Source: Hyperoodon ampullatus (taxonomy: Eukaryota; Chordata; Mammalia; Artiodactyla; Ziphiidae). Taken from it: a stretch of DNA of 64,000 nt. The translations under genes were made by a program, and so were the position numbers. The stretch lies in assembly GCA_949752795.1 (NCBI GenBank), contig OX457058.1, positions 162,133,353-162,197,352 on the forward strand. The letters are read 5' to 3'. Positions 31,541 to 43,310 of the stretch are shown in pieces. Position 1 is the stretch's first letter. Each line of letters starts with the position of its first letter. Under the pieces are notes generated by a model, which ran no database searches, was not told where the DNA came from, and was given only the letters and a program-made list of their open reading frames with translations.

Positions 31541-32010
31541 CTTGGTGTATATTGTGGGTTGAATTGTGTCTGTAAAAAGATATGTTGAAATTCTAACCCT
31601 AGTACCTGTGAATGTGACTACTGGAAACAGTCTTTGCAGAGGTAATAGAGTTAAGATGAAGTTGTGCTGGATTAGAGTGGGTTCTAAATCCAATGACATG
31701 TGTCCTTCTCAGAACATCATGTGAAGACACAGGAATACAGAGACACAAGTGATAATACCACAGGATGCAGAGGCAGGGCTGGAGTGATGAAGCTGCAAGC
31801 CAAGGAATACCAGGGATTGTCACAACCATTGGAAGCTAGGATAGAGACATGCAAAAGATTCTCCCTTATAATTTCTAGAAGGAACCAACACTGTCAACTC
31901 CTTGATCTCACAGTTCGAGCTGCCAAAACTATGAAAGAATAAATTTCTGCTGCATTCAACCACCCAGTTTGTGGTATTTTGTTACAGCAGCCCAAGGAAA
32001 GTAATTGATT
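31541..32010 (+). mobile_element. MLT1-like (ERVL-MaLR) solo LTR remnant
   Basis: An old endogenous-retrovirus LTR without internal genes. Ordered words: GGTTGAATTGTGTCTGTAAA, CCTAGTACCTGTGAATGTGA, GTGTCCTTCTCAGAACATCA, GATGAAGCTGCAAGCCAAGG and CACCCAGTTTGTGGTATTTT near the end. AATAAA occurs at about 31938. Diverged and non-coding. The subfamily name is uncertain. Confidence 0.75.
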
Positions 32011-32034
32011 ATAGAACATTGGCTGCTACCAAAA

Positions 32035-32165
32035 CATCGGCTACTGAGGAGTTAGGGTACCTTGGGTGAGTCCTGTCTCTTTCTGGAGCCTTGTTGTACT
32101 CACATGTAAAATGACTAAAATGCTTCAAATGAATAGTCTATTAAATTCCTTCTAGCTCAACGTTT
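32035..32165 (+). repeat. MIR SINE remnant
   Basis: Contains a diverged GGGTGAGTCCTGTCTCTTTC, GGAGCCTTGTTGTACTCACA and TGTAAAATGACTAAAATGCT, equal to the MIR segment ending in the 'TGTAAAATGGG' word. Confidence 0.7.
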
Positions 32166-32279
32166 CTTGGAGTCTGTCATTTCAACAAAAAGAAAATAAG
32201 ATCTGTCACTAGCTTAAATCTTCTGTTGGAAAAACTGAAATATTGGAACACCAAGGAACATAGGTGCAGATGGTCCTTG

Positions 32280-32415
32280 AACAGATCTGTTAGGATGTAA
32301 AATCCACAAGAGTGTGAAATTTGACTATTTTATTAATTGTTTCCCTAGTGCCTAGAACATTGCCCAGTATACAGTAGGTACTGATGCATTTCTTTATTTT
32401 TGAATGAATGAACGT
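32280..32415 (+). repeat. L2 3' end
   Basis: CCTAGTGCCTAGAACATTGC, CCAGTATACAGTAGGTACTG and TTTTTGAATGAATGAACG are in consensus order for the L2 3' terminus. Confidence 0.8.
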
Positions 32416-33578
32416 ATCAGTGAATGAGTACATCTGTGTTCAAAAGTTCTCTTTCTTGTGGTTATTGATTCACTGACTCTTTCCCAAGCTTGACCATCAC
32501 AGTAGTTGATAAAGTTCTTAAGCATCAGGTTAGAGAGGTGGGTTATTAAAGATGAACATAGAGAGTCATTCCTAGACATTTATTCTCCTATCTCAAATAT
32601 TCATGCTTTAGTAATAACATTTTTTGTCAAGTTTTGCAGGCAAACATATTCTTAATTTATTCTGAACTAGCAGCTAAGTGCTTTAGAAGGATTTCTACTA
32701 AACAATGATAATGAAGAAACACAAGTAGTTTGAAAACATTCACCCTTCCTTGTAAGAAAACCATTAATTTCTAAGCAGATAACTGCAATTCTAAAATAAT
32801 GATCCATTCAATGCTTGAAACATACCTAAGCAAAATGCATGGAAGATCACTGTGTGTCTAAACATAGATAATGTTGGAAACTCTGTTCTTGTTGGAAACA
32901 AAAGCTCAGCAAGGAGGGCGTGCTAGTCTGCAGCTCATGAACTTTAGGAGAGAAATCTGTCAGTCAATGTGGTTCTTTGGTTTATGGAGATAGAGGGAAG
33001 CACAGGTATTGGATGCTGATTGTTAAATTCTGGGAAAACCACAATAAGTCACTTTGTCATACACAAAAAAGAGAGGGTTATATATAGTCTATCTTTAAGA
33101 TCCCATAGAAAAGTTTTAGTATCAGACTCCAGCCTAAATCCCACATTCCAGAAACTGCATTAGACTCTAGCACAGTTTTTACAGAAATAGCACTCTTCTT
33201 ATGCTTTATTATATTTGCAGAAATGGCTCTCTCCCCAAATCCCATGCTCTAGGATCACAGGCTATGGTCCCCCTCATAAATGGGTACTTCATCCGCTATT
33301 TCTCTGGAAGCATATTCCGACAGAGCAGGCCCTCCCCTGTCATCCTGCCCATTTTCCAAACCATTTTCCTCTCTGTGAGTAATAGGACTATTATGAGTTC
33401 TAAATATTTCTCCCACTGTAGACTAACAAGCTGGCATATAGTTTTCAGGGCAAAAATGCTGATGGACTGCCTTGATTTTCCAAGTTGATGAGAAAGTCAT
33501 TTCTGCTCTTGAGCTTTCAAAGAACTGAGTGATCTCTATACTGAAAAGGCACATCTGCTTTGCTAAAACGTTCCATAA
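32416..33578. other. No recognised feature
   Basis: Unique-looking AT-rich sequence. Confidence 0.5.
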
Positions 33579-34193
33579 TTGTGTGTGGTCTCGCTGTTCC
33601 AACTGAGGTATGAAGCTATTATAACAGGACTCCTGTTAAGAACAAAACCAGGTCCCATTCTTCACCATGAAGGTGACATCTGCAACTCTCTATCACTCAC
33701 TGGCATCTGCAGGGCAACACCTCAGCACCAGAGACCTGTGAAAAGTAGTGCAAGGCCAGATCTCAATCTGCATCCCAACTGCCCATCATGGGTTTTAATT
33801 CATAAAATGGTACCAAATAAATCTGAAGAGAATGCCAATTACATCTCCCAAAGAAAGGCAGCATTACAGACTTGCTTTGCCGAGAAATCCATCATGTGCC
33901 TCTCCGGGTTAACTTTCATATTTAAATTTTTCAACTTTTGGAAAATAACCACTACTCTACTAACTAAGGACTCCAAAGCTCTGGGAAACCAGAGGCCTGT
34001 TCAGAAACATGAAGGTAAAAGAGGGACGCCAGGGGGAAACAGCAAAGGGGTTCCTTGCACATTTATTCCTACCTGCTTCACCAGTGAATTACTTTCAAAT
34101 TGGTGTTTCGAAAGAGAAATAAGGGGAAGGGCTAGAGGAATCCAGCATGCAGCATCCCTCAGGTGGCAGCTGAAGTTGTGTGTGTGTGTATAA
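33579..34193 (+). other. 615-bp stop-free stretch outside repeats (unproven)
   Basis: The longest open frame not inside a recognised element. It is open from TTG at 33579 for 204 codons. The first ATG in frame is about 33807, leaving roughly 128 codons. It runs into the GT-rich tract at its end (C-terminal CVCV). No signal peptide, domain or Kozak-like start is visible, and composition is ordinary. It could be a chance opening, part of a noncoding RNA, or a lost exon. I do not call it a gene. Confidence 0.25.
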
Positions 34194-34256
34194 GTGTGTA
34201 CATCTGTATAAGTGTGTGTCTGTGTGTGTATCTATATGTTTGTGTATATAAGTGAG
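34175..34256. repeat. GT-rich microsatellite
   Basis: Imperfect (GT)n with GTATA and GTGTAC interruptions (TTGTGTGTGTGTGTATAAG and further units). Confidence 0.9.
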
Positions 34257-34319
34257 GTCAGGAATGGGGCCCAGGAAACTTCCACTTAAACAAATATACA
34301 TGTATATTTATGTGTATTT

Positions 34320-34470
34320 TTTAACCATCAGAATAACACCCAGAGCTCATTTTAATAGTCTCATTTTATAGATGGATAAACTGAGGATCAGAGAAACAGA
34401 ACTATGTGACAGAGATCAAAGAAAATAATCAAGATTTAAACCCGTTGTGGTCTGAATCCATTTTATTCCT
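34320..34470 (+). repeat. MIR SINE remnant
   Basis: CATTTTATAGATGGATAAAC, TGAGGATCAGAGAAACAGAA and GATTTAAACCCGTTGTGGTC match the MIR core order. Confidence 0.8.
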
Positions 34471-34747
34471 CTGCCCTCTGCATCTCCAAAGTGTCCAGAT
34501 GAGTTATATTGTCAGTTATCTGAAAAGAAAAATGTTTGACCAACACTGACGCAATTAAGGTCTGTGTCTCACCTTCCCCACAATTAACATTCCAATAAGA
34601 CAGAAAGTAAAATTTTTATGCTCTTCATGAGATGAAACCTTTGGGTCATAAACAATAAAACAGAAGCTAATACCTTCTTAGAGAGTATTAAGCAATATAC
34701 ATATTAAATATTTCATACAAAATAGTAGCCTACACTTTCTAAATCAC

Positions 34748-36954
34748 TTTTTTTTAACATCTTTATTGGAGTATAATTACTTTACATTGTTGTGTTAGTT
34801 TCTGCTGTATAAAAAAGTGAATCAGCTATATGTATACGTATATCCCTATATTCCCTCCCTCTTGTGTCTCCCTCCCACTGTCCCTATCCCACCCCTCTAG
34901 GTGGACACAAAGCACTGAGCTGATCTCCCTGTGCTATGTAGCTGCTTCCCACTAGCTATCTACTTTACATTTGATAGTATATATATGTCCATGCCATTCT
35001 CTCACTTTGTCCCAACTTACCCTTCCCCCTCCCCATGTCCTTAAGTCCATTCTGTACATCTGCATGTTTATTCCTGTCCTGCCCCTAGGTTCTTCAGAAC
35101 GTTTTTTTTTTGTTTTTTAGATTCCATATAAATGTGTTAGCATACAGTATTTGTCTTTCTCTTTCTGACTTACTTCACTCTGTATGACAGACTCTAGGTC
35201 TATCCACCTTACTACAAATAACTCAATTTCATTTCTTTTTATGGCTGAGTAACATTCCATTGTATATATGTGCCTCATCTTCTTTATCCATTCATCTGTC
35301 GATGGACACTTAGGTTGCTTCCATGTCCTGGCTATAGTAAATAGAGTTGTAATGAACATTGTGGTACATGACTCTTTTTGAATTATGGTTTTCTCAAGGT
35401 ATATGCCCAGTAGTGGGATTTCTGGGTTGTATGGTAGTTCTATTTTTATTTTTTTAAGGAACCTCCATCCTGTTCTCCATAGTGGCTCTATCAATTTACA
35501 TTCCCACCAACAGTGAAAGAGGGTTCCCTTTTCTCCACACTCTCTCCATCATTTATGGTTTGTAGATTTTTTTGATGATGGCCATTCTGACTGGTGTGAG
35601 GTGATACCTCATTGTAGTTTTGATTTGCATTTCTCTGATGATTAGTGATGTTGAGCATCCTTTCATGTGTTTGTTGGCAATCTGTATATCTTCTTTGGAG
35701 AAATGTCTATTTAGGTCTTCTGCCCAATTTTGGTTGTTTGTTTTTTGATATTGAGCTGCATGAGCTGCTTGTATATTTTGGAGATCAATCCTTTGTCAGT
35801 TGCTTCATTTGCAAATATTTTCTCCCATTCTGAGGGTTGTCTTTTCATCTTGTTTATGGTTTCCTTTGCTGTGCAAAAGCTTTTAAGTTTCATTAGGTCC
35901 CATTTGTTTATTTTTATTTTTATTTCCATTTCTCTGGGAAGTGGTTCAAAAAGGATCTTTCTGTGATTTATGTCATAGAATGTTCTGCCTATGTTTTTCT
36001 CTAAGGGTTTTATAGTGTCTGGCCTTATATTTAGGTCTTTAACCCATCTTGAGCTTATTTTTGTGTATGGTGTTAGGAAGTGTTCTAATTTCATTCTTTT
36101 ACACGTAGCTGTCCAGTTTTCCCCGCACAATTTATTGAAGAGGCTGTCTTTTCCCTATTGTATATTCTTGCCTCCTTTAACAAAGATAAGGTGACCACAT
36201 GTGTGTGGGTTTATCTCTGGGCTTTCTATCCTGTTCCACTGATCTATATTTCTGTTTTTTGTACCAGTACCATACTGTCTTGATTACTGCAGTTTTGTAG
36301 TATTGTCTGAAGTCAGGAAGCCTGATTCCTCCAGCTCCATTTTTCTTTCTCAAGATTGCTTTAGTTATTCGGGGTCTTTTGTGTTTCCATACAAATTGTG
36401 AAAATTTTTGTTCTAGTTCTGTAGAAAATGCCATTGGTAGTTTGATAGGGATTGCATTAAATATGTAGATTGCTTTGGGTAATATAGTCATTTTCACAAT
36501 GTTGATTCTTCCAATCCAAGAACATGGTATATCTCTCCATCTGTTTGTATCATCTTTAATTTCTTTCATCAGTATCTTATAGTTTTCTGCATACAGGTCT
36601 TTTGTCTCCTTAAGTAGGTTTATTCCTAGGTATTGTCTTCTTTTTGTTTCAGTGGTAAATAGGAGTGTTTCCTTAATTTCTCTTGCAGATTTTTCATCAT
36701 TAGTGTATAAGAATGCAAGAGATTTCTGTGCCTTAATTTTGTATCCTACTTCTTTACCAAATTCATTGATTAGCTCTAGTAGTTTTCTGGTAGCATCTTT
36801 AGGATTCTCTATGTATAGTATCATGTCATATGCAAACAGTGACAGTTTGACTTCTTCTTTTCTGATTTGGGTTTCTTTTATTTCTTTTTCTTCTCTGATT
36901 GCTGTGGCTAAAACTTCCAAAACTATATTGAATAATAGTGATGAGAGTGGACAT
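34748..36954 (-). mobile_element. 5'-truncated L1, antisense, 2.2 kb
   Basis: Starts at a T-run (34748-34755, the complement of the poly-A tail), passes through the L1 3'UTR (TTATTGGAGTATAATTACTT) and continues into antisense ORF2 as far as the RT domain, ending near AATAATAGTGATGAGAGTGG. The 5' two-thirds of L1 is absent. No convincing TSD was found at the right end. Confidence 0.95.
35117..36954 (-). pseudogene. L1 ORF2 C-terminal fragment, broken
   Basis: Antisense ORF2 remnant. A 247-codon frame at 36177-36920 covers RT motif C through the thumb/connection. The YXDD/FADD box reads FAYD at 36825-36836 (first Asp lost). Further frames at 35711-36130 and 35117-35494 hold the C-terminal segment, whose natural stop is TAA at 35117-35119. 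At least two breaks separate the frames. It lacks endonuclease and RT motifs before C and is inert. Confidence 0.93.
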
Positions 36955-38069
36955 ATTAGACTTACACAGGATAATGATTAATGGAAATGTATGAAGGTGG
37001 ATGAGGGAATAAGGTCACAAAAAAGCTTTAATGAAGAGGATGGATGGTCTCGATATTTGGTCTAAGAATTTGGAATTTTAAAGATAGACAACAATGAATT
37101 TATTTAACACCTTTGATGAGAACACCACCATTAAAACTATATTTATATTATTCAGATAAACTAATGCTTAGTATTTTGGGTGTTGCAATAGGAGAAATTG
37201 GCTCTAGCCACCTTAAGGGAAAAAAAAATGAAGATTTGAAGAACTAAGCCTAGTAAAGAGCAGGAATGAGACAGGTTTGGTTGTCTCAACTGAAGGCCTT
37301 CATTGGTGCAGCTTCTCATCCAGAAGGCTGTCATTAAAAATGACATCCACAAGTGGCTCTGGATTGTGATGGCTTTGTCCAATTTTAAGTATATTGCGGA
37401 GGTTACTTGATTGCCCCAGTTTGAGCCAAAAGTCCACACATGAGCAACTAACCATCTTTGGCTCAGAGTCCAAAGATACGTGGTACGAACATGTCAGTGT
37501 ATCAGGCTGGTTCTCAAAGCAGGGAAGATGTTGAAGAGCTTGAAGATGTGCCAATTCTAGTACTTAAAGATTTTAAAAGACTTAGTGTCAAGAACAAACT
37601 ATAAAAAGGAGATACTGGAAGTGGGGAGTCCAGCCACTCTGCAATGGGGTTGATCTTAGAGTCAGGTAACAAGTGTCTATATTAGGATAATGGATGCTGA
37701 AGTAGAAAATAGAGAAATGTATATTGATTTGATATGGGGCAGGGATTAGGAAAAATCGAGGGGTCCACAGTCATGATGAAACTTTGAGCCCATGACATGG
37801 AGGGTGTTATTATACATTTTATACACTTCAGTCTTAGCTCTTCAAACTCAGCTGACACTCACAGGTACCACTCGGAGGAGATTCACAGCACCCATGTTGT
37901 GGTTTGTTTGCTGAGGACTACCTTCCTGATTGTGTTGTTTAAAGTTGATATAAACTGTAAGGTGTACTTGTCACACTTTATGTATGTTTCACCTCTAACA
38001 GTCTTTTTAAACTCTCTAACTACAGATCCTGTTTAGGTCAGACCAGAGAGAATTTTAGTGCATTAAAAA
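36955..38069. other. No recognised feature
   Basis: About 1.1 kb of unique-looking sequence. Overlapping minus-strand open frames (37161-37554) contain no domain. Confidence 0.5.
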
Positions 38070-38340
38070 TATCAATACAAACATTTTAAATTCCCACTAT
38101 AAGTGAGACACGATGAAAGGTACTGGAAATCAAAATATACAAGATAATATCTGTACTCAAGTGACTTTTAGATGGGAAAGAACCAGGATGTTAAAGATAA
38201 ATTGTGAGCCACATGACTGAAATATACAATTTAAGATACAGCAATTTGGAGAAGGCTAGGACAGTTAGGAAATATTTTATAGTCCACATGGGATTTGAAC
38301 TGGATCTTCTGAAAGGATTTCAACAAGATTCAGAAGTATA
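38070..38340 (-). repeat. L2-like LINE remnant
   Basis: TACTGGAAATCAAAATATAC, then a CTGTACTCAAGTGAC, and GATTTGAACTGGATCTTCTG follow the antisense L2-type order (size-summary 'GCTGGGGATACA', 'CCCTCAAGGAGCTTAC', 'TGAGCTGGGTCTTG' blocks). Confidence 0.6.
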
Positions 38341-38409
38341 TGTATATAGTCACTAGATCACTGTTGGTATAGTGAGTTGACATAGCGAAGTTCTGGATAA
38401 TAATGCTAC

Positions 38410-38615
38410 AGATAGGAACCAACACTGGATTCTTTCTATGTGCCAAGTATGGTGGGAGAGGTTTCAGTAAGTCATGACATTTAATTCTCCCTCAAAATCC
38501 CAACCAAGATGCAATTTATTTTCTGTATTTTACAGATGATGACACTGAGGGAGAAGTTAAGTATCTTGTTCAAATCACAAAGATTGTGAGTGTCAGAACC
38601 CAAATGGTAGCAAAC
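38410..38615 (+). repeat. MIR SINE remnant
   Basis: TTCTATGTGCCAAGTATGGT, GACATTTAATTCTCCCTCAA, ATTTTACAGATGATGACACT and AGTGTCAGAACCCAAATGG give a nearly complete MIR core. Confidence 0.88.
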
Positions 38616-38960
38616 GGTATATTCTTTGGGCTCTACCACCTGGTTTCCCCAGTGACAGGCTAAAAAATAAGTGCTGTTCTCCATTGTCCAAGATTTTTTC
38701 TTTTTGCTTGTCTGACAACTTTTCAGATGCATTTCTTCCCCATCCCACCACAACCCACCAAATGTTCAACTGCAAGTCTCGGTCTCCCTTAGATGCTTCA
38801 TGTTCAATTAACATCTCAACTTTCATATCACTATCTTTAGATGTAGGATCTCTTCTCACTTCCAAACCTACATTTCCCATTATCTATTGGACATTTCCAA
38901 TCTCTCCATCATATTTGAATTTTAAGCTCACAATAATTGGCACTCAATAGTCTATCTTCC

Positions 38961-39251
38961 AGGCTTCCCTGGTGGTGCAGTGGTTGAGAATCTGCCTGCT
39001 AATGCAGGGGACACGGGTTTGAGCCCTGGTCTGGGAAGATCCCACATGCCGTGGAACAACTAGGCCTGTGAGCCACAGCTACTGAGCCTGCACCTCTGGA
39101 GCTTGTGCTCCACAACAAGAGAGACCATGATAGTGAGAGGCCTGCGCACCGTGATGAAGAGTGGCCCCCGCTTGCCACAACTAGAGAAAGCCCTCACACA
39201 GAAAAGAAGACACAACACAGCCATAAATAAATAAATTAATTAATTTTAAAA
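38961..39251 (+). mobile_element. CHR-type SINE, long form, complete with TSDs
   Basis: Head GGCTTCCCTGGTGGTGCAG, B-box-like GGGTTTGAGCCC, long-form 3' domain and TAAATAAATTAATTAA tail. A perfect 14-bp TSD, AATAGTCTATCTTC, lies at 38946-38959 and 39252-39265. Confidence 0.96.
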
Positions 39252-39349
39252 AATAGTCTATCTTCTTCTGCTTAATTTTTTGTTTCTGTGCCTTGTGTGT
39301 GTTTGGTGCCATCTTCCATGATGCTTGTCCCTACATCAGTTGGCTTAAA

Positions 39350-39720
39350 CTACATTTTTGTTCTAGTAACACATACTCCAAATCTTAGTGTTTTCAAACA
39401 GCAATGGTTTATGTCCCACCCACATTCATGCTCATCGTGTTTTGCCTGTGGTTTTGTTTCATGTCCATGTCATTCTCAGAACAAGGCTAATGGATCAACT
39501 GCAATCTAGAACACAACAGTCTCTTGGCAGTGGGGATAGAGAAATAGTGAGACCATGTGATGACTCTTAAAGCTTCTTCTTGGAAATGGTGTACATTTTA
39601 TTAACCAGAGCGAGTTATTTGATGGCATCTGACATCTATAGGTTGGGAAGTATAATTATTTCCCAAGGACTGGCCCAGCAGGGAGAAGCAGTGACTATTT
39701 TAATATGATACCATTTACTA
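39350..39720 (+). repeat. Ancient interspersed repeat, class uncertain
   Basis: TTAGTGTTTTCAAACAGCAA (like 'TTAGTGGCTTAAAACAACA'), then TTTTATTAACCAGAGCGAGT and a GGTTGGGAAGTATAATTATT block resemble a common old mammalian LTR-type repeat. Very diverged. Confidence 0.4.
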
Positions 39721-39924
39721 CACTTTCCTATCTCCATCATCAAGATGCTAATAACCCAGGAAGGCCCATGTCACTAAGATGCTTTTTCAGATTTTCCCAG
39801 TCAAAAATGTGTCGAAAATACAAAGCATTTTACTTAAGTTTGTCTTTTAACCTTTTCTTTACTGTTCTTATGCCACTCCTCCTCAAAATTCTTCATATAG
39901 ATTATAAGTTCCTCTGTGATTTAG

Positions 39925-40000
39925 TAACCATGGCAAATAACTCTTAGCACAATGCCTTGCACATAGTAGATGTTAATAAATGTTTATTGAACTTAATTGA
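39925..40000 (+). repeat. L2/MIR-type 3' end
   Basis: AGCACAATGCCTTGCACATA and GTAGATGTTAATAAATGTTT are the classic shared 3' terminus. Confidence 0.85.
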
Positions 40001-41639
40001 TTTTGTCTTTTAAGAAGTAAGAGGACATTGAATATTTTCATGCTGAGAAGAATATGAACAAAATATATCTCAAGCTGATAAATGTGATAACTGGAACAAT
40101 ATTTGCTTCTTCAAGCATCTTGGCTTATTTTCTTTGGCAAATATATCCCTACAATATACAGGACTCATGGAGCTAATTGTCTTCCATAGTTTGGTCTCCA
40201 GCAGATTAGAAAACCTAAAATTACTCTAATCCAACTTTCTTCCAAATGGCTTCAATTGGACCCACAATGATTCAGCACAGCAGAAGTAAAATTTACTTAG
40301 CAATTATGATGCTTTTGGTGATGAAGTGAAAAAGGAACTATGCTTTATATCCAAATCTTTGAATTCAGGGTTCTGTATCACTGTCAGTAGATGTTTAACA
40401 TCTAGTGTGAAGTGGGAACAAATAGCGCCCCCAAAATGTTCAGTGAACAATGAATTACTGATTTAATGAATAAATTGATGAGGAATAAATTAATGTGATT
40501 ATAAAAATGTTAGGTAAGAATAAACTACTAATCAACATATGTATATAGATATAATAACTCTTGAAAACATGATATTGTATTAAATATCAGACTATTTAAG
40601 TCTCTGTGCATGAAGTTAAAAAAATGATTCTGCTTCTATCCTAAAAAAATATGGAAACTTTAGATACAGCTATTTCTTTTTTGACAATGTGGTCAAGAGA
40701 ATAATCATAAGAACACCCATATGCACACAAAAATATATCCATATCTATTAGGACTTTTGATGTATTTCTTAAAAGCTTTTATTCTATGAAAGAAAAACAA
40801 AATACAACAGACAACCTCAAGCTGTTTTTATAGGATCTTCTTTAACCAAGGGAACCTGAGTAATATATATAATGGTTTCCATTTCACTGTCAATGTCTGT
40901 AACTTAGTAAAAGTTAATCATGTGTTCATTTTATATTGCCATACCAGCACCACCAGCAGCACTGTGAATGACCTAAGCTAGTAAAATCAAACATTTCAGA
41001 GACTGTTATATTGGAATAGAACAATTCATGTAAAGCAGATGAATTCCAGGTTTTCAATCAGAAACAGAACAATAGTCAGGAAAACTGCCAAGCCCCAAAC
41101 TGGTAAACATTAGGTCAAAAGAATAATAAAAATATTGTCTCACTGTATTCATAAAAAGAAAAGCTGTCTGTAGAAGATTCCTTGTTTGAAATCTTTGTGA
41201 CTACCAAGGGTTTAATTTTCCTTTGAAACAATTTCTTATTTAAAAATCTTGAACTGAGTCAGTATGTTTGGTCAGAGACAGTAAGACTAGATATGAATGC
41301 TAACTGTGATTTACACAAGTTTTTCTCCTTTGAATAATTCACACCATGAAAACTATAAATAAATTACTGGGAAAATATTTCGTGTTTTACTGCATGCAAC
41401 TGGTAAATTGGAAAAGCCAAAAATTTATCTTTTATTTTTGAAAGTATTGTATCAGAACACAGCCTATATGCAAGCAAGTGCCAGGACATTAGATGAAAGC
41501 ACATCCACTGTGGACATTCACTGAATAAATCCAACTGAGCTCCTAACACTTTTAATAACCAAGATGTTTCAATGTTTATATCTGTGATTAGAGCCCTGTA
41601 GAACAAACTCTAACATATAATATTAATACTGATAATAAA
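40001..41639. other. No recognised feature
   Basis: 1.6 kb of AT-rich unique-looking sequence; no repeats or gene signals that I can support. Confidence 0.5.
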
Positions 41640-41694
41640 AATGTTTAAAATATATTGAGAACTTACTATAGGCCAGGCATACCTCCATGTTCTT
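41640..41694 (+). repeat. MIR SINE, left part (split by L1)
   Basis: ATTGAGAACTTACTATAGGC and CAGGCATACCTCCATG start a MIR that resumes at 42097. Confidence 0.85.
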
Positions 41695-42096
41695 CTTTTT
41701 TCAAACGTTATTTTATTTACTTATTTATTTATTTATTTAACATCTTTTTTGGAGTAAAATTGCTTTACAGTGGTGTGTTAGTTTCTGCTTTATAACAAAG
41801 TGAATCAGCTATACATATACATATATCCTCATATCTCCTCCCTCTTGCGTCTCCCTCCCACCCTCCCTATCCGACCCCTCTAGGTGGTCACAAAGCATCA
41901 AGCTGATCTCCCTGTGCCATGTGGCTGCTTCCCACTAGCTATCTATTTTACATTTGATAGTATATATATATGTCCATGCCACTCTCTCATTTCATCCCAG
42001 CTTACCCTTCCCCCTCCCTGTGTCCTCAAGTCCATTCTCTACATCTGCTTCTTTATTCCTGTCCTGCCCCTAGGTTCTTCAGAACCATTTTTTTTT
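41695..42096 (-). mobile_element. 5'-truncated L1, antisense, with TSDs
   Basis: A T-rich start with (TTTA)n, then the antisense L1 3'UTR, ends at TTCTTCAGAACC plus T-run. A perfect 14-bp TSD, ACCTCCATGTTCTT, lies at 41681-41694 and 42097-42110. It landed inside a MIR. Only 3'UTR sequence is present, no coding. Confidence 0.95.
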
Positions 42097-42285
42097 ACCT
42101 CCATGTTCTTTACATATTTTATTTAATTCTCACATAATCCTTCTCAAAATGGAAGTAAGTAGATGAAAACACTAGCACACAATTTGGTGCAAAATCTTGT
42201 GTAGGGTCACACGGCCTATTAGCAGTGGAGATGGGATTTGAATCTGGGCAAGCTGACTCCAGAGGGTGTGTGCTTCTCCACGAGG
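42097..42285 (+). repeat. MIR SINE, right part (split by L1)
   Basis: Continues the MIR from 41694: ATTTAATTCTCACATAATCC, GTAGGGTCACACGGCCTATT and GATGGGATTTGAATCTGGGC. Confidence 0.9.
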
Positions 42286-42547
42286 TTGCATTTCTGTACC
42301 TTGTGCACCTCTGTGGTGAATAAATAATCTAGCATTACCATATTAAGTTCACATCGCAGTGTGGAAACACATATTTTTCTAAGGATGGAGGCATCTGTGT
42401 CATTGTAATCCTAGTCATAGGATTACCTGTCAATATATTATAACAACATGGATGTGAAAAACATAAAGAAATAAGACTTTATGAATATTGGTTTACTTTT
42501 TCATTAATTTATGTATCAATTATTTATCAAGTACACACTTAAGTATG

Positions 42548-43018
42548 GTATTAATTTCCTATTGCTGCTATAATAAATCTCCCATCAATTAGTGGCTTAA
42601 AACAACATGAATTTACTCTTTACAGTTCTGGAGGTCAGAAGTCTAAAACTGAGGTGTTAGCAGGACTTTAATTCCTTCTGGAGGCTTAAGGAGAGAAATC
42701 ATTTCCTCACCTCTTCCAGCTTCTAGAAACATCCTGCCTTCCTTGTCTTCTGGCTCTTTGCTTCATCTTCAATGTACATCACTCTAAACTCTGGTCCCAT
42801 TGTCACATGTCCTTATTCTCATTTTGCCCTTATCGCCTCTCTCTTTTAAGGACCCTTTAGATTACACTGGACTCACCTGGATAATTCAGGATAATGTTAT
42901 CATCTCAAGCTTCTTAATCACAGCAGCAAAGTCCCTTGTGCCATGGAAGATAACAAACTCACAGGTCCTGGGGATTAGAATGTGGGCATTGTTGAGGGAA
43001 CATTATTGTGTTTATCAT
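42548..43018 (-). mobile_element. MLT1-like (ERVL-MaLR) solo LTR, antisense
   Basis: GGTATTAATTTCCTATTGCTG, GCTTAAAACAACATGAATTT, ACAGTTCTGGAGGTCAGAAG and GTCACATGTCCTTATTCTC are the antisense of the same LTR class as 31541-32010. Internal retroviral sequence is absent and no coding remains. Confidence 0.78.
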
Positions 43019-43059
43019 AGGCATGGTCCAAAAATCAAAGGGTAAAAAGTCCACGTGTT

Positions 43060-43310
43060 ATATATTGGAGGAGACATTGAAGAAGCTACTGAAGGATGTA
43101 ATACAGGGAGGGACAGAGTCTGATTTTAGAAAGAGTGCCTTGGCAGCCCTGAAAAGGAAAGCTACTGGTGTAATCCTTCTGACATTATTCAAAGCTTGAA
43201 TTAACGCAGGGGAAGCGAGGATGGAAAGCAGAGCAGTGATCTGAAGAATATTTAGAATGTAGGATCAGATAGGACACAGTGAGATTGCCCACAAGCAATC
43301 ATTTTCCTTT
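43060..43310 (-). repeat. L2-like LINE remnant
   Basis: ACAGAGTCTGATTTTAGAAA, GTGCCTTGGCAGCCCTGAAA and AGAATATTTAGAATGTAGGA are consistent with the antisense L2-like block also seen at 48540-49260 (AATATGATCAGATTTGTG). Confidence 0.6.
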
